DNA of 64,000 nt from Leptothermofonsia sichuanensis E412 (GCF_019891175.1 NZ_CP072600.1:1054001-1118000); one strand, 5' to 3'. Counted from the stretch's first letter, positions 1 to 10,682 are shown. A program made the numbers and translations. Notes: a model not told the origin generated them from the letters alone.

Positions 1-896
1 CTGTCAGGATTGGGAGTGGTGAGCAGGATGGGACCAGTAAAAATGGAATTTGCTCCTGCCATGAAACAAAGTGCTTGCAGTTCATCCCTCATCTGTAACC
101 GACCCGCCGATAAACGCACCATTGCCCTGGGAAAAAGAATGCGGGTGGTCGCCACCATGCGCACCAGCTCAATCGGTTCAACGGGTGGGGCATCCTGTAA
201 GGGCGTTCCTGCCACTGGCACCAGACAGTTAATCGGGATGGATTCAGGGGCTGGATCCAGTCCAGACAGTGCTTCCAGCAACTCTAAACGGTCCTGCACC
301 GATTCACCCATGCCCAAAATTCCCCCACAGCAGACCGAAATTCCGGCTTCGCTGACCACCCGAATCGTCTCCAACCGATCCTGATAGGTCCGGGTGGTAA
401 TGATCTTGCCATAGTAATCAGGGGAGGTATCGAGGTTGTGGTTGTAGGCAGTCAGTCCAGCCTGTTTTAAGCGCTGTGCCTGCTCTAAGCTGAGCATCCC
501 CAGGGTACAGCAGACCTCCATATCCAGAGCGGCAACCTGACGCACCATGTCTAAAACCCGCTCAAACTGAGGTCCGTCCTTTACTTCTCTCCAGGCGGCT
601 CCCATGCAGAACCGGGTTGCTCCACTGGCTTTTGCGGCCCTTGCCTGGGCGACAACCTGTTCCAGATCCATGAGCGGTCGGGGCGTCAGATCTGTGGGGT
701 TGTGAACGCTTTGGGAACAGTAGGCACAGTCTTCCGGGCAGGCTCCAGTTTTGATGCTGCACAGGGTACAAAGCTGGACAGCATGGGGGTCATGGTGCTC
801 CCGATGGACGCGCTGTGCTTCAAACAGCAGATCTGGCAGGGGTTGATGGTAAATCTGAGCGATGCGTTCAATTGTCCTGGTCAGCGTTTTAGCCAT
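1..896 (-). CDS. bioB: Biotin synthase BioB (C-terminus beyond window)
   Basis: Radical-SAM enzyme that inserts sulfur into dethiobiotin, the last step of biotin synthesis. I translated the minus strand by hand. The radical-SAM motif CPEDCAYC gives cysteines at residues 53, 57 and 60, preceded by SIKTGA; the family motifs YNHNLDT and [10 protein letters not shown] follow. The frame is open to the left edge, so about 298 codons are visible and only the extreme C-terminus is missing. I chose the ATG at 896; an in-frame ATG five codons upstream (911) is an alternative and neither has a strong ribosome site. The next gene, on the same strand, starts 5' of a 78-base gap. Confidence 0.93.
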   Translation of the reverse strand, partial: MAKTLTRTIERIAQIYHQPLPDLLFEAQRVHREHHDPHAVQLCTLCSIKTGACPEDCAYCSQSVHNPTDLTPRPLMDLEQVVAQARAAKASGATRFCMGAAWREVKDGPQFERVLDMVRQVAALDMEVCCTLGMLSLEQAQRLKQAGLTAYNHNLDTSPDYYGKIITTRTYQDRLETIRVVSEAGISVCCGGILGMGESVQDRLELLEALSGLDPAPESIPINCLVPVAGTPLQDAPPVEPIELVRMVATTRILFPRAMVRLSAGRLQMRDELQALCFMAGANSIFTGPILLTTPNPD

Positions 897-974
897 TGTG
901 AAGGTTCCCATAGCGCCATTTCTGTCAGGGCATTACCGTGAATATCCCCACAGATTCAAGATCGTTTCGCTAGA

Positions 975-1799
975 TTACCCTGTTTCCACGACTTCCGGAT
1001 GAACAAATTGGTAGCCTGCTGTCCTCAGTTTCTGGTTGGAAACCCTGGCGTTGTAAGCGCGATTGCTGGGTTGGGTGGGATCCCAGGCAACCGTGGGTAA
1101 ACCATTCTGGCTACACACTCTGTCCAAAAGCACCCGGACTGGGAGGGGGACACTGCCCACCAGGTTATAAACCCCCTCCAGTTGTTGTTGACGGGCAAAG
1201 TCAATGGCTCCCACAATGTCATCCAGATGGACCCAATTGGACGGTTCGTCCCCGCTGCCGGGACGGGTCGTACCGGCTGACCGCCCAAAGATTCTTACCA
1301 GTGTACGACCGGGACCGTAAATGCCACCCAATCTAAAAATACAAACCTTGACGGCATTTTTGACAGAGAGCAACACCTGTTCCGTCTCCGCTAAAATTTC
1401 ACCGTTACGGTTGGTGGGGGCGATCGCCGACTCCTCGTCTACCCATGCCCCGCCCTGGTCTCCATACACCGCATAGCTGCCTGTATAGATCACCTGCTGC
1501 ACCGCTGGAGCATCCTTTAGAGCCTCTACCAGCGTTCTGGCAGTTCCCAGATAGGTTTCTTCGTAAGCATCGCCACTGCGTGCTCCCACACTGAGTAAAA
1601 CAATCGGCTGGTCTTGCAGGAGCGATCGCATCCCTGCCAGATCCGTCCCGTTCAAAATCACGACCCGGTGGGCAACCCCTTCCAGCTCAGAAACCCGTGT
1701 AATTGTTGTGGTTGTAGCTGTGACCTGGAGGGTTGGCTGCCAGCGTTGAGCCACGGCTTTACCAACATATCCACAACCAATAATGACCGCTGAGTTCAT
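975..1799 (-). CDS. NAD(P)-dependent epimerase/SDR family protein (YeeZ-like)
   Basis: A 274-residue atypical extended short-chain dehydrogenase/reductase. The N-terminal MNSAVIIGCGYVGKAVA has the GxGxxG dinucleotide-binding loop, and YTGSYAVYGDQGG lies where the catalytic Ser/Tyr region is expected. The family is annotated as sugar-nucleotide epimerase-like (YeeZ) with no firm substrate. The start codon overlaps the stop of the upstream rhomboid gene by four bases (ATGA arrangement), so the two are probably translationally coupled. The substrate cannot be told from sequence. Confidence 0.85.
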   Translation of the reverse strand: MNSAVIIGCGYVGKAVAQRWQPTLQVTATTTTITRVSELEGVAHRVVILNGTDLAGMRSLLQDQPIVLLSVGARSGDAYEETYLGTARTLVEALKDAPAVQQVIYTGSYAVYGDQGGAWVDEESAIAPTNRNGEILAETEQVLLSVKNAVKVCIFRLGGIYGPGRTLVRIFGRSAGTTRPGSGDEPSNWVHLDDIVGAIDFARQQQLEGVYNLVGSVPLPVRVLLDRVCSQNGLPTVAWDPTQPSNRAYNARVSNQKLRTAGYQFVHPEVVETG

Positions 1800-2401
1800 T
1801 TCCTTCCGATGTCAGCTTTGCCTGCCGTTAACAGTCTTGCAGCAACGACGCCTCCAATAAAGCCAAACAAATGTCCTTCCCAGGAAATGCCATATTGCAT
1901 TGGCAGAACTCCCCACAGCAGACTGCCGTATAGCGTTCCCACTCCCAGAGAAATCACCACTGAAGTAGCACTCCGCTCAAAAAAACCTCGCAGCAGCAGA
2001 TAGCCCAGGTAGCCAAAGATAACACCACTGGCTCCAATGTGAACCCCTGGAGAACCAAACAGCCAGGTACCCAACCCGCTAATTAACCCGGCAATCAGCG
2101 TTACCCAGAAGAAATCCCTGATTTCCCGCATCATAATCAGCCAGCCCAAAATAATAAAGGGCACAGTGTTCCCGATGAGATGGGGAATACTGCCGTGGAG
2201 AAAGGGGGCAAACAAGATACCTCGCAGCCCAATCAGGTTACGGGGGATGATGCCATAAAAATCCAGGGTGGTTCGGAAGAAAGGGCGGAGGATGAACTGG
2301 TCAAAAATTTCCAGTGTCCACATCAAACCTACCAGACCAACCAGAATCATAATCTGGGTCTTCAACTCCTGGGCGATTGCCCTTCCTTCGTCCTTACTCA
2401 T
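1796..2401 (-). CDS. Rhomboid-family intramembrane serine protease
   Basis: 201-residue polytopic membrane protein. The catalytic serine is in GASG (residue 125) and the catalytic histidine in WEGHLFGF (residue 177), the two-residue dyad of rhomboids. The family's HLIGN-type segment is seen around residues 74-78. About six hydrophobic segments are visible, which is the minimal bacterial rhomboid size. It cleaves transmembrane substrates inside the membrane; the natural substrate is unknown. It is the first gene of a two-gene unit with the downstream SDR protein. Confidence 0.9.
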   Translation of the reverse strand: MSKDEGRAIAQELKTQIMILVGLVGLMWTLEIFDQFILRPFFRTTLDFYGIIPRNLIGLRGILFAPFLHGSIPHLIGNTVPFIILGWLIMMREIRDFFWVTLIAGLISGLGTWLFGSPGVHIGASGVIFGYLGYLLLRGFFERSATSVVISLGVGTLYGSLLWGVLPMQYGISWEGHLFGFIGGVVAARLLTAGKADIGRK

Positions 2402-2482
2402 ACGGCTACCTCTGCTGTCTCTGGGATGAAAGCGCTTTCTCTACCATAATCGACAGACGCCAGACGGTCATCGTCATACTGA

Positions 2483-2562
2483 GCATTGCTGAATCTGGGT
2501 ATGAATTAGAGCGTGTATGAATTGAAACTTCGTTCCAATTCATACTACTATTCAGCAGCGCC
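2483..2562. repeat. MITE-like palindromic repeat, family A, copy 1
   Basis: An 80-base imperfect palindrome. It begins GCATTGCTGAATCTGGG, has the inner arms TATGAATTGAAAC and GTTCCAATTCATA, and ends TTCAGCAGCGCC. It ends at the base before the mnmG stop codon. Related copies lie at 16917-16992 and 50574-50653, with a degenerate one at 57310-57385. It may act as a terminator hairpin for mnmG (inference). Confidence 0.75.
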
Positions 2563-4470
2563 TCATACCGTGATTTGAGCGTTTCGCCGTGATTGCACTT
2601 CCAGATAAATCAGGAGTGCATTGACATCAGCCGGGTTCACTCCACCAATGCGGGCAGCCTGTCCAACAGTGAGGGGTCGCACTTTAGAGAGCTTTTCGCG
2701 GGCTTCCTTAGACAGCGTTTCTATGGCCTGATAGTCCAGATCTGCCGGGAGTTTGCGGTGCTCCTGACGGGCGATTTGCTCAATCTGGTTTTGCTGACGC
2801 TGAATATAGCCGGAGTATTTGATATCAATTTCAGCCCCTTCTTTAACCGCCCGATCCAGCTCCGGGTTACCCAGACCAAACCGCTCCAGATCCCCATAGT
2901 GAAAACCAGGTCGGCGCAACAAATCGGCCAGGGTGATGGATCCCTTAATTGCCTGCCGGGTGCAGGCAGCAATTTCCTGCCCCAGGGCATCCAGTTCTTT
3001 GACGCGGGTTTCATGCAACCGTTCCTTTTCAGCCGCAATTTGCGCCTGCTTGTGCATAAACAGTGTCCAGCGCCGGTCGTCAATCAACCCGATCTCCCGT
3101 CCCAGAGGGGTGAGCCGTTGATCGGCATTGTCCGATCGCAACAACAGGCGGTATTCCGAACGGGATGTCAGCATCCGGTAAGGTTCTCGCAGATCTTTGG
3201 TACACAGATCATCAATCAGGGTGCCCAGGTAGCTCTGCTCCCGTGGGAAGGTGATCATCTCCTGCCGCCGGACAAATCGGGCAGCATTGACACCCGCCAC
3301 AAAACCCTGAGCGGCGGCTTCCTCATACCCCGTCGTGCCATTAATCTGACCGGCACAAAACAGACCTTCCACCTTTTTGGTCATCAGGGTGGGGTAGCAC
3401 TGTGTTGCCGGGAGAAAGTCATACTCCACCGCATAGGCAGGGCGCAGCATCACACAGTTTTCCAGACCGGGGAGCGATCGCAACATCTGCAACTGAACGG
3501 CTTCTGGCAGTCCGGTGGAAAAGCCCTGGACATAAATTTCGGGGATGTCTCTCCCCTCTGGTTCCAGAAAAATCTGGTGGCTTTCCTTATCTGCAAAGCG
3601 AACAATTTTGTCTTCAATGCTGGGACAATAGCGCGGACCTTTCGCCTCCACCCAACCACCGTAGACCGGCGACAGATGCAGATTGTCTCGAATAATGCGA
3701 TGGGTTTCAGCCGTCGTGCGGGTGATATGACAGTTGATCGATTCTCGCTCAACCCAGACCTCCGGGTCAAAGCTGAACCAGCGGATCTCCGGGTCACTGG
3801 GTTGGGGTTCCAGGCTGTCAAAGTTGATGGAGCGGCGATCGACCCGTGCTGGCGTGCCGGTCTTTAAGCGTCCTGTCTCAAATCCCAGGCGGTTCAGGGT
3901 TTGTGTCAGCCCTTCCGCGGCAAATTCCCCAGCCCGTCCGGCTGCCATCGATTTATTGCCCACCCAGATGCGCCCACCCAGAAAGGTGCCCGTGGTAAGA
4001 ATAACGGCGCTACATTGAAACGCCACCCCAAAGTAGGTTTGCACCCCAATGATCTCATCATTGTTGCCCAACACCAGATCGGTGGCCATGCCTTCCCGCA
4101 CGGACAGATTTTCCTGATTCTCCACAATCTTTTTCATCACAGCCGCATATTCCCGCTTATCTGTCTGTGCCCGCAAGGCCCAGACTGCCGGTCCTCTGGA
4201 GGCATTGAGTACCCGCTTTTGCAGATAGGTGCGGTCTGCCATCTTGCCGATCTCACCACCCAGGGCATCTACTTCATGCACCAGTTGAGACTTTGCCGGA
4301 CCTCCAACCGCCGGATTACAGGGCTGCCAGGCGATTTTATCCAGGTTTAACGTCAGGAGCAACGTGCGACAGCCCAACCGGGCTGTGGCCAGTGCCGCTT
4401 CACAGCCAGCGTGACCGGCTCCAATCACCACCACATCAAAGGAATCAAGAAAATCGACAGGGGCGTTCAT
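2563..4470 (-). CDS. mnmG: tRNA uridine-5-carboxymethylaminomethyl modification enzyme MnmG (GidA)
   Basis: 635-residue FAD enzyme that, with MnmE, modifies the wobble uridine of certain tRNAs. The Rossmann motif [15 protein letters not shown] lies at residues 15-29, followed by the MnmG signature [18 protein letters not shown]. Further on are [15 protein letters not shown] and the FAD motif [15 protein letters not shown], and the C-terminal helical domain contains [16 protein letters not shown]. Length is normal for the family and no motif is missing. It is transcribed alone on the minus strand; a palindromic repeat abuts its stop codon. Confidence 0.97.
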   Translation of the reverse strand: MNAPVDFLDSFDVVVIGAGHAGCEAALATARLGCRTLLLTLNLDKIAWQPCNPAVGGPAKSQLVHEVDALGGEIGKMADRTYLQKRVLNASRGPAVWALRAQTDKREYAAVMKKIVENQENLSVREGMATDLVLGNNDEIIGVQTYFGVAFQCSAVILTTGTFLGGRIWVGNKSMAAGRAGEFAAEGLTQTLNRLGFETGRLKTGTPARVDRRSINFDSLEPQPSDPEIRWFSFDPEVWVERESINCHITRTTAETHRIIRDNLHLSPVYGGWVEAKGPRYCPSIEDKIVRFADKESHQIFLEPEGRDIPEIYVQGFSTGLPEAVQLQMLRSLPGLENCVMLRPAYAVEYDFLPATQCYPTLMTKKVEGLFCAGQINGTTGYEEAAAQGFVAGVNAARFVRRQEMITFPREQSYLGTLIDDLCTKDLREPYRMLTSRSEYRLLLRSDNADQRLTPLGREIGLIDDRRWTLFMHKQAQIAAEKERLHETRVKELDALGQEIAACTRQAIKGSITLADLLRRPGFHYGDLERFGLGNPELDRAVKEGAEIDIKYSGYIQRQQNQIEQIARQEHRKLPADLDYQAIETLSKEAREKLSKVRPLTVGQAARIGGVNPADVNALLIYLEVQSRRNAQITV

Positions 4471-4578
4471 AGCTGAGGCTGTACGGGGAATCCAGGCTTC
4501 TATTTTAGCGAGTTAGGGTAGATGACACGCACATCAGCCAGAATTTCGCCCCGGAAACTGGAAGCTCTTCAGGATAAG

Positions 4579-4705
4579 GTTACCAGGCTAGTAGAGCAAA
4601 TTGAAAGTTCTGCAACGTAGGTTGGGTAGAGCGATAGCGAAACCCAAAAATTTCAAAGCCTTCATGTTGCAAAATTAAGTGTTTACTCTACTAGAGCCTG
4701 GTAAC
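4579..4705. repeat. Long inverted repeat enclosing a short palindrome
   Basis: The arms GTTACCAGGCT(CT)AGTAGAG (from 4579) and CTCTACTAGAGCCTGGTAAC (to 4705) are inverted copies with few mismatches. The interior holds a smaller palindrome, GTAGGTTGGGTAGAGCGA...GAAACCCAA (4617-4647), that is related to the repeat at 27315-27385. Another single copy of GAGCCTGGTAAC lies near 4737. It looks like a non-coding dispersed element between mnmG and the next gene. Confidence 0.6.
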
Positions 4706-5179
4706 AAAGTTGTGAGTATACGCTAATCACACACGGAGCCTGGTAACGCGAAAACCCTATGCCATCCTGTCTGCACCTCTTATTCTGCCTTCAGTTTATT
4801 GCCCAGGAACCTACTCCAGGAAATCCTGGTCATTATACCTGTAAGTACTCTTTGAAGGTGAGCGTACAGCTAAAGCAGAGGACAGTGAACAGTGAACAGT
4901 GAACAGGATGAAAAAGACCAGATGACCAGGGTTCGCGTTTGCTAATTTGGCCTGACTCTCATGGCGATCGCTATACTCCATAGTCCTCTTTCAAAGAAAA
5001 CCTGTGCCTGAAGTAGCACAAGTTCAGAATTTGCCATCTCAGGCACCCCTGGTTGATGGTGAGTCAGGTAAAGGGCTACGGAACGGCAGATAATTAGACT
5101 TGCCACCTACTCTGTTGAACTCTGCGGCTAAAGTCGTCCCAATTTGTTTAAACCATCAGGGAAATCAGCAGTTTCAACT
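4706..5179. other. Intergenic stretch with no recognised gene
   Basis: No convincing coding sequence. It contains a tandem repeat of the heptamer ACAGTGA (three copies near 4884-4905) and scattered repeat fragments. A promoter for the small membrane protein at 5180 should lie here, but I cannot point to one. Confidence 0.4.
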
Positions 5180-5458
5180 ATGAACATACAAGTAGGGCAG
5201 TCCAGCCATCTCCGTGCTTCTGGAACTGATAGCGTGGAAGCTTCTCCCACCCCGACTCCAACCGTCAGCCCAATCCCGCATCAAACCAAACCAACTGCCA
5301 GGGTGTCGGTGGAAGTTCCTGCCGAACCTGGATTTAATCCTTTCGACCCAACCTGGGTAAAGTTGTGGGAAAATCTTGGTCCCATCAGCTACCTGGTCTT
5401 GCTTTGCCTGCTGATCTGGCTGCTGACGCGATTGGTCGAGGTGGTCAAAGGGAAATAG
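5180..5458 (+). CDS. Small single-pass membrane protein, unknown function
   Basis: 92 residues from the ATG at 5180; the frame also allows a TTG at 5144, twelve codons earlier, without a ribosome site. The N-terminal half is rich in Ser, Thr and Pro (SPTPTPTVSPIP) and looks disordered. One hydrophobic helix lies near the C-terminus (SYLVLLCLLIWLLTRLVEVV), followed by the basic end KGK. I do not recognise a family. It may be a tail-anchored or small cyanobacterial membrane protein. It faces the phosphoketolase gene convergently. Confidence 0.45.
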   Translation: MNIQVGQSSHLRASGTDSVEASPTPTPTVSPIPHQTKPTARVSVEVPAEPGFNPFDPTWVKLWENLGPISYLVLLCLLIWLLTRLVEVVKGK

Positions 5459-5594
5459 ATGGTCTGGTAACAGGGTTATGAGCACATCGCCTCCAACCAC
5501 CCTATCTGGAGGAATGGTTCTGTGTTCTCTGTGCCTCTGTAGTAAAGGTCTAAGGTTTTCAAAGGAGGAATGAAGTTTTCACTCACGCCTCCTT

Positions 5595-5671
5595 TTTCAA
5601 TCACTTTCTTTTTTCAATCACTTTCTTGCAATGATTTTCTTTCAATCATTCTCTCTTTCAATCATTCTCTC
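5595..5671. repeat. Degenerate tandem repeat 3' of phosphoketolase
   Basis: About five imperfect copies of a 14-16 base unit close to TTTCAATCATTCTCTC, ending four bases before the phosphoketolase stop codon. A half copy of the CTCTGTGCCTCTGTGG repeat family lies just upstream (about 5515-5552). Low-complexity 3' region; no function can be assigned. Confidence 0.6.
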
Positions 5672-5674
5672 CAA

Positions 5675-8110
5675 TTAGTAGGGCCATTTCCAGTTGACAA
5701 TATCAGGGCGATCAATGCCGTGGTCATAGGCATAGTTGGTGCAAGCAATTTGCTCATCCTTGAGCATTTCCTTAGCGTGGGCACCCGCCACCTTAAGTTT
5801 GGGCACCCGGTCAATCACGTCAATCGCAATGCTAAAACGATCAATCTGGTTCTGAATTGCTAGGTCCAGAGGAGTGTTGATATTTCCCTTTTCTTTATAG
5901 CCACGGACATGGATGTTGTTGTGGTTGGTGCGCCGGTAGGTGAGCCGATGGATCAACCAGGGATAGCCGTGAAAGTTGAAGATAACAGGTTTGTCGGGGG
6001 TAAATAGACTGTCAAAGTCGCGATCGCTCAATCCGTGTGGATGCTCGGATTCAGGTTGCAATTTGAATAAGTCAATCACATTGACAAAGCGAATCTTCAA
6101 ATCTGGAAAATGCTCTCGTAGCATCCAGGTTGCCGCCAGTGATTCCTTGGTTGGAATATCCCCGGCTGTGGCCAGCACCACATCCGGCTCCACTCCCTGG
6201 TCGTTGCTTGCCCATTCCCAGATATCGATCCCTTTGGTGCAGTTTTTAATCGCTGATTCCATATCGTGGTACTGCAAGTGCAACTGTTTGTCAGACACGA
6301 TCACGTTGATGTAATTCTTGCTGCGCAGGCAGTGATCTGCCACAGATAGCAGGGTGTTGACATCTGGCGGCATGTAAATTCGCACCACATCCGGACTCTT
6401 GTTTAGCACGATATCAATAAACCCTGGATCCTGGTGAGTAAACCCATTGTGATCCTGCCGCCACACCGTAGAGGTAATCAGTAGATTAAGAGAGGCAACC
6501 TCTTCACGCCAGTGAATGTGATTGCAGATTGACAACCATTTAGCATGCTGGTTGAACATAGAGTCAATCACATGGGCAAAGGATTCATAGGTGGAGAAAA
6601 AGCCATGTCGCCCAGTCAGCAAATAACCTTCCAGCCAGCCCTCCAGCGTATGCTCACTCAACATCTCCATAACGCGACCATCAGGCGACAGTTCACCACC
6701 GTCTTCATCTTCTGGCAGGTAATCAGCAATCCAGAACTTTTTGCTGACTTCATAAATGGCACCTAATTTATTCGAGGTGTTTTCATCGGGTCCAAACACT
6801 CGAAAATTCGTCATGTTATTTTTCATGACATCCCGCAGAAAAACACCCAGTGGGGTTGTGTTGGCAGCCTCGATCATGCCAGGCTTATCAACCTGTACCC
6901 CATACTGGCGGAAATCAGGCATGTTCAGCTCATGCAACAGTAGCCCCCCGTTGGCATAGGGAGTGGAACCAAGTCGCTTATCCCCAACGGGAGCCATTTC
7001 TTTGATCTCAGGCAGCAATGTGCCATTGGCATCAAACAGTTCTTCTGGTTTGTAGCGCTTCATCCACGCTTCTAATTGCTGCACATTCTCAGGATTGTTG
7101 TGCATCCCGCCCATCGGCACCTGGTGCGATCGCCAGAAACCTTCTACCTTGTGACCATCGACATAATCGGGGCCGGTCCAGCCCTTGGGCGATCGCAGTA
7201 CGATCATGGGCCAGATGGGACGGGTCGCAACACCACTAGAACGGGCTTCCTGCTGAATGCTGTGAATCTTGGCAATGCAGTGGTCCAGGGTAGCTGCCAT
7301 CGCCTGGTGCATGGATTCAGGCTCGGAACCTTCGACAAAGTAGGGTTCATATCCATAGCCCTCGAACAATGCCTTCAGTTCTCGATGACTGATGCGGGAG
7401 AGGATTGTCGGATTGTTGATTTTGTAGCCATTCAGGTGCAGAACGGGCAGCACTGCCCCATCTCGAATGGGATTGATGAATTTGTTGGAATGCCAGGACG
7501 TGGCGAGGGGACCTGTTTCAGACTCTCCATCACCGGGCATTGACACAACAATCAAGTTTGGATTGTCGAACGCCGCACCAAACGCATGGGAGAGGCTATA
7601 ACCGAGTTCACCACCCTCATGGATGGAACCCGGTGTTTCAGGGGTGCAATGACTTCCGACGCCGCCGGGGAATGAAAACTGTTTGAAAAATCGCTTCATT
7701 CCAGCTTCGTTCTCGCCACATTCCGAGTAGAACCGGGAATAGCTTCCTTCCAGATAGCAGGGTCCCAGAAAACCCGGTGCTCCATGCCCCGCCCCCACCA
7801 TGAACAGCATATCCTGGTCAAATTTCTTAATGACTCGATTGAGGTGAGTGTAGAGAAAGCTGATCCCAGGGCTGGAACCCCAGTGCCCCAGTAACCGTTG
7901 CTTAATGTGTTCAGGCTTGAGGGGTTCTTTGAGTAAAGGGTTATCTCGCAGATAAATCATCCCAACAGCCAGATAGTTAGCAGCCCGCCAGAAGGCATGC
8001 ATCTTGTGGAGTTCATCTGCACTCAGGGGTGAGCCTTCAATAGTGGAACGCGCATGTCCAAATGCACTGGTTGAAGTATCTGTGGTTGGTTTTGGAGGGG
8101 TTGCTACCAT
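5675..8110 (-). CDS. xfp: Phosphoketolase (xylulose-5-P/fructose-6-P)
   Basis: 811-residue thiamine-diphosphate enzyme splitting xylulose-5-phosphate or fructose-6-phosphate to acetyl phosphate. Family landmarks seen are [18 protein letters not shown], the GAGHGAPG segment, the [27 protein letters not shown] region, the ThDP/Mg-binding GDGESETGP, and KSPKGWTGP-type [16 protein letters not shown]-terminal motifs include [16 protein letters not shown]. Length is typical. In cyanobacteria it supports acetyl-CoA formation around the Calvin cycle and in dark heterotrophy. It is monocistronic on the minus strand, with a long upstream gap. Confidence 0.95.
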   Translation of the reverse strand: MVATPPKPTTDTSTSAFGHARSTIEGSPLSADELHKMHAFWRAANYLAVGMIYLRDNPLLKEPLKPEHIKQRLLGHWGSSPGISFLYTHLNRVIKKFDQDMLFMVGAGHGAPGFLGPCYLEGSYSRFYSECGENEAGMKRFFKQFSFPGGVGSHCTPETPGSIHEGGELGYSLSHAFGAAFDNPNLIVVSMPGDGESETGPLATSWHSNKFINPIRDGAVLPVLHLNGYKINNPTILSRISHRELKALFEGYGYEPYFVEGSEPESMHQAMAATLDHCIAKIHSIQQEARSSGVATRPIWPMIVLRSPKGWTGPDYVDGHKVEGFWRSHQVPMGGMHNNPENVQQLEAWMKRYKPEELFDANGTLLPEIKEMAPVGDKRLGSTPYANGGLLLHELNMPDFRQYGVQVDKPGMIEAANTTPLGVFLRDVMKNNMTNFRVFGPDENTSNKLGAIYEVSKKFWIADYLPEDEDGGELSPDGRVMEMLSEHTLEGWLEGYLLTGRHGFFSTYESFAHVIDSMFNQHAKWLSICNHIHWREEVASLNLLITSTVWRQDHNGFTHQDPGFIDIVLNKSPDVVRIYMPPDVNTLLSVADHCLRSKNYINVIVSDKQLHLQYHDMESAIKNCTKGIDIWEWASNDQGVEPDVVLATAGDIPTKESLAATWMLREHFPDLKIRFVNVIDLFKLQPESEHPHGLSDRDFDSLFTPDKPVIFNFHGYPWLIHRLTYRRTNHNNIHVRGYKEKGNINTPLDLAIQNQIDRFSIAIDVIDRVPKLKVAGAHAKEMLKDEQIACTNYAYDHGIDRPDIVNWKWPY

Positions 8111-9029
8111 AGCTGAAATCTCACTGAATGAAATTACAATTCTTGACGCTCAAGAAATCTGGAAAAGTATTCATCTACACTAATGCTGGCGATCGCTACA
8201 TTTCATGGGTCTGAGAGCAGACAATTATCTTCGAAGTCATATCTTCAAAGTCATATCTTCAAAGTCACAAGTCATTCTGGTTGAACACCTTTGAGATAGG
8301 TTTCAAGTGGCAGGTTTGAAGTAGCACGCTTTGTAATGTTAATCCCTCAGGAATTCCCTATTTATTTCTCCTCAATTTGTTTCCCCTAAAGTGAGAGAAA
8401 ATAGCCTCTGAATTTCCCTTTTTTAAGAGGGATTTTAAGCAGGGTTTGAACGTGGTACTACGAAAAAGCAGGGTTTGCAAATACTTTCTTGATGGCTAAT
8501 CGCCTTATTTGAAAGGATCGTGAATAGTGAGCAATGACTTCCTCTGGTCATCCTAAATAGAAATAACTCAGGTCAGGGGAAACCATTTTGTCTCCAAATA
8601 GGTTTTGTCTACAAACAGGTATATCTTAAGCAGTCGATTTTGACCAGGAAAATTTTGAAAAAATCAAGGATATGATTTGATTAATGATGATTTAAGAAAT
8701 CATTATCTGCATCTCAGGTTGAGAGTATAGCAGCCCCAAATGATGGATGAAATGAACGATCTGTGTAAAAAATGTTTCGCAGAAACCCTGGTTATAATCC
8801 AGACAGGGTTGCTATATTTCGTGATCAATTAAGGATTGCGGATGATATAAATCGAAAGATTCAGGATTCTACCACGGAGACACACAGGGCACAGAGGAAT
8901 TGATCGGTGTTCTCCGTGTCTCTGTGGTGCAAGAGTGAGGAGAAGGGCAAAAATTTTGAATGCTGCCGTCGGATGCTTGCTCTACCGGAATATCCTGGCG
9001 TCAATGGGAGTTGTTTGAGAAAAGAATAC
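8111..9029. other. Long intergenic region upstream of phosphoketolase
   Basis: 919 bases without a credible gene. It holds a threefold 14-15 base tandem repeat (unit close to TCATATCTTCAAAG, 8228-8270) that lies roughly 120-160 bases upstream of the phosphoketolase ATG and could be regulatory. A full palindrome of the ACCACAGAG family is annotated separately. No tRNA or clear small RNA was seen. Confidence 0.45.
8871..8929. repeat. Dispersed palindrome, family B, full copy
   Basis: ACCACGGAGACACACAGGG pairs with the inverted TTCTCCGTGTCTCTGTGGT across a short AT-rich loop. Full copies also lie at 40927-40986 and 61472-61531. Half or decayed copies lie near 5515, 15882, 35937, 43614 and 50038. 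Confidence 0.75.
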
Positions 9030-10682
9030 TCAGCTTTCCTGGGAGGGGGTGAGTGTGTCTGGGGCGATCGCTGGAAACTCTAAGGTGAAGGTTGTGCAAT
9101 CTGATTCGCTGGAGACGGTAATGCGGGCACCTAGATGGTCGGTCATTTTTTTGACCAGCGCTAATCCTAAGCCCGTGCCACCATGTTTCCAGCGATCGCT
9201 TTTAGGGATTCGATAAAATGGCTCAAACACTCGCGACTGCTCCTCAAGCGGAATTTCAATCCCAGAGTTGGTGATCCAGATTCGGATAGAGTCAGCCGTG
9301 GCAATGGCAGCTACTGCAATCACTCCTCCCGGTGGTGTGTACTTGCAGGCATTATTCAACAACTCGGACATAATTCGGGTAAGGCTGTTTAAATCGGACA
9401 CTAAGGGTGGCATCGTTGGCGGGATGCTGATCTGAAGCGTCTGTCGGTTTGCTGCACAACGTTGTTGAAACTTTTCAGCGAGGTGGGGGAGCCAGTTTTG
9501 CAAATGAATCGGGATCAACTCCACGGGGTAGGAATCTGCTTCCACTGCTCGCATATCCAGTAAGTCGTTGACCAGTTTCAGTTCCTGGTCACACTGTTCG
9601 TGCAAAACCTGGAGGTAGCGAGTCACTGCTGACTGCTCTGGACGGAGGTCTGATCCCAGGCTTGTTTGTCGATTCAAGACGGTTTCCAGCAGATGAATTG
9701 CCATTTTGATGTTGGACAGGGGAGTCCGCAGTTCATGGGAAGTGGTTGCCAGAAAATCATCTTTCAACTGGTTCAGGCGTTTGAGTTCGGCAATTTGAAA
9801 GTCCTGTTGGCGGCTGCGCTCCAGAGCAAGGTTCCGCTCTTCGAGCAGTCTCCGTTGAGTGTCATCTCGAAACACCAGAACAGCGCCTGTGACATTGCCC
9901 CGTGGATCCCTTAAAGGCGTTGCACTGTCAGCAACGGGAACCAGCGTCCCCTGTCTGGTTGCCAGCAGCAGGCGATCGCTCATGTATATAGTGCTTCCCT
10001 GTTGCAGGGCGACAGCGACTGGACTCTCTACAGGGAGTTGGGTGCGTTCATCCACCAGGCTAAACACCTCAGTTAAGGGGCGGTCTTGAGCGTCAGCTAA
10101 ACGCCAGCCAGTCAGGGTTTCGGCTACCCGGTTCAGGTATTTAATCCGCAATTGGGGATCAACCACCAGTACTCCGTCCCCCATACTCCGCAGCACGGTC
10201 GTTAAAAATTGTTCTCGCTCACAACGGCTGAGGGCCGTTTTAATGGCCACGTATAGTTCCTGTTCGTTGACTGGTTTGAGGATGTAGCCGAATGGCAGGG
10301 TTTTGGTTGCCCGCTCGACAGTGCTTTGATCGGAGTGCCCGGTGAGATAGATCACGGGAATCAGCAGGTTATTCCAGATATACTCGGCAGCCTGAATGCC
10401 ATCGACTTCACCTTGCAGTCGAATATCCATTAACACCAGATCCGGGTACAGTTCAGTCGCTTTTTCGATCGCATCTGCTGCGGTGTCGGCAATGGCAATC
10501 ACTCCATAACCAAGGGCCTCTAGACTCTCTCGCAGGTTGAGGGCAAGAATATATTCATCTTCAACAACGAGAATTTGAATCTTTGCTGGAGGCTGAAAAC
10601 TTTCTGGAGAACTGAGCATAGTCAGAAAATGATTGACAGAAGTCATTGTTATGTCACAAGTTTCTGGTAGGGATGTATGCAA
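9030..10682 (-). CDS. Receiver-PAS-histidine kinase
   Basis: 550-residue signalling protein. The receiver domain spans about residues 35-150, with the phosphoacceptor Asp in LVLMDIRL (D86) and Lys in YILKPVNE (K136). A PAS domain follows (about 160-280, ending in the VFRDDTQRR PAC-like motif). The HisKA helix has the phospho-His in TTSHELRTPLSNIK (H316). The HATPase domain carries the N box ELLNNACKYTPPGG and the G box HGGTGLGLALVKK. There is no membrane segment, so it is cytoplasmic. An N-terminal receiver suggests it is phosphorylated by another kinase or used in a phosphorelay. No partner gene is adjacent, and its input is unknown. Confidence 0.9.
   Translation of the reverse strand: MHTSLPETCDITMTSVNHFLTMLSSPESFQPPAKIQILVVEDEYILALNLRESLEALGYGVIAIADTAADAIEKATELYPDLVLMDIRLQGEVDGIQAAEYIWNNLLIPVIYLTGHSDQSTVERATKTLPFGYILKPVNEQELYVAIKTALSRCEREQFLTTVLRSMGDGVLVVDPQLRIKYLNRVAETLTGWRLADAQDRPLTEVFSLVDERTQLPVESPVAVALQQGSTIYMSDRLLLATRQGTLVPVADSATPLRDPRGNVTGAVLVFRDDTQRRLLEERNLALERSRQQDFQIAELKRLNQLKDDFLATTSHELRTPLSNIKMAIHLLETVLNRQTSLGSDLRPEQSAVTRYLQVLHEQCDQELKLVNDLLDMRAVEADSYPVELIPIHLQNWLPHLAEKFQQRCAANRQTLQISIPPTMPPLVSDLNSLTRIMSELLNNACKYTPPGGVIAVAAIATADSIRIWITNSGIEIPLEEQSRVFEPFYRIPKSDRWKHGGTGLGLALVKKMTDHLGARITVSSESDCTTFTLEFPAIAPDTLTPSQES

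Noticed and set aside
2593-3867. 424-codon open frame on the plus strand opposite mnmG
   Set aside because: It is the antisense shadow of a fully conserved gene; it has no protein-family resemblance and arises from codon bias.
4471-5179. tRNA or small structured RNA in the long intergenic gaps
   Set aside because: No cloverleaf with conserved TTCGA/T-loop was found by eye; the hairpins are explained by dispersed repeats.
8871-8929. CRISPR array made of the repeated palindromes
   Set aside because: Copies are single and scattered over the window, without regular spacers or cas genes.
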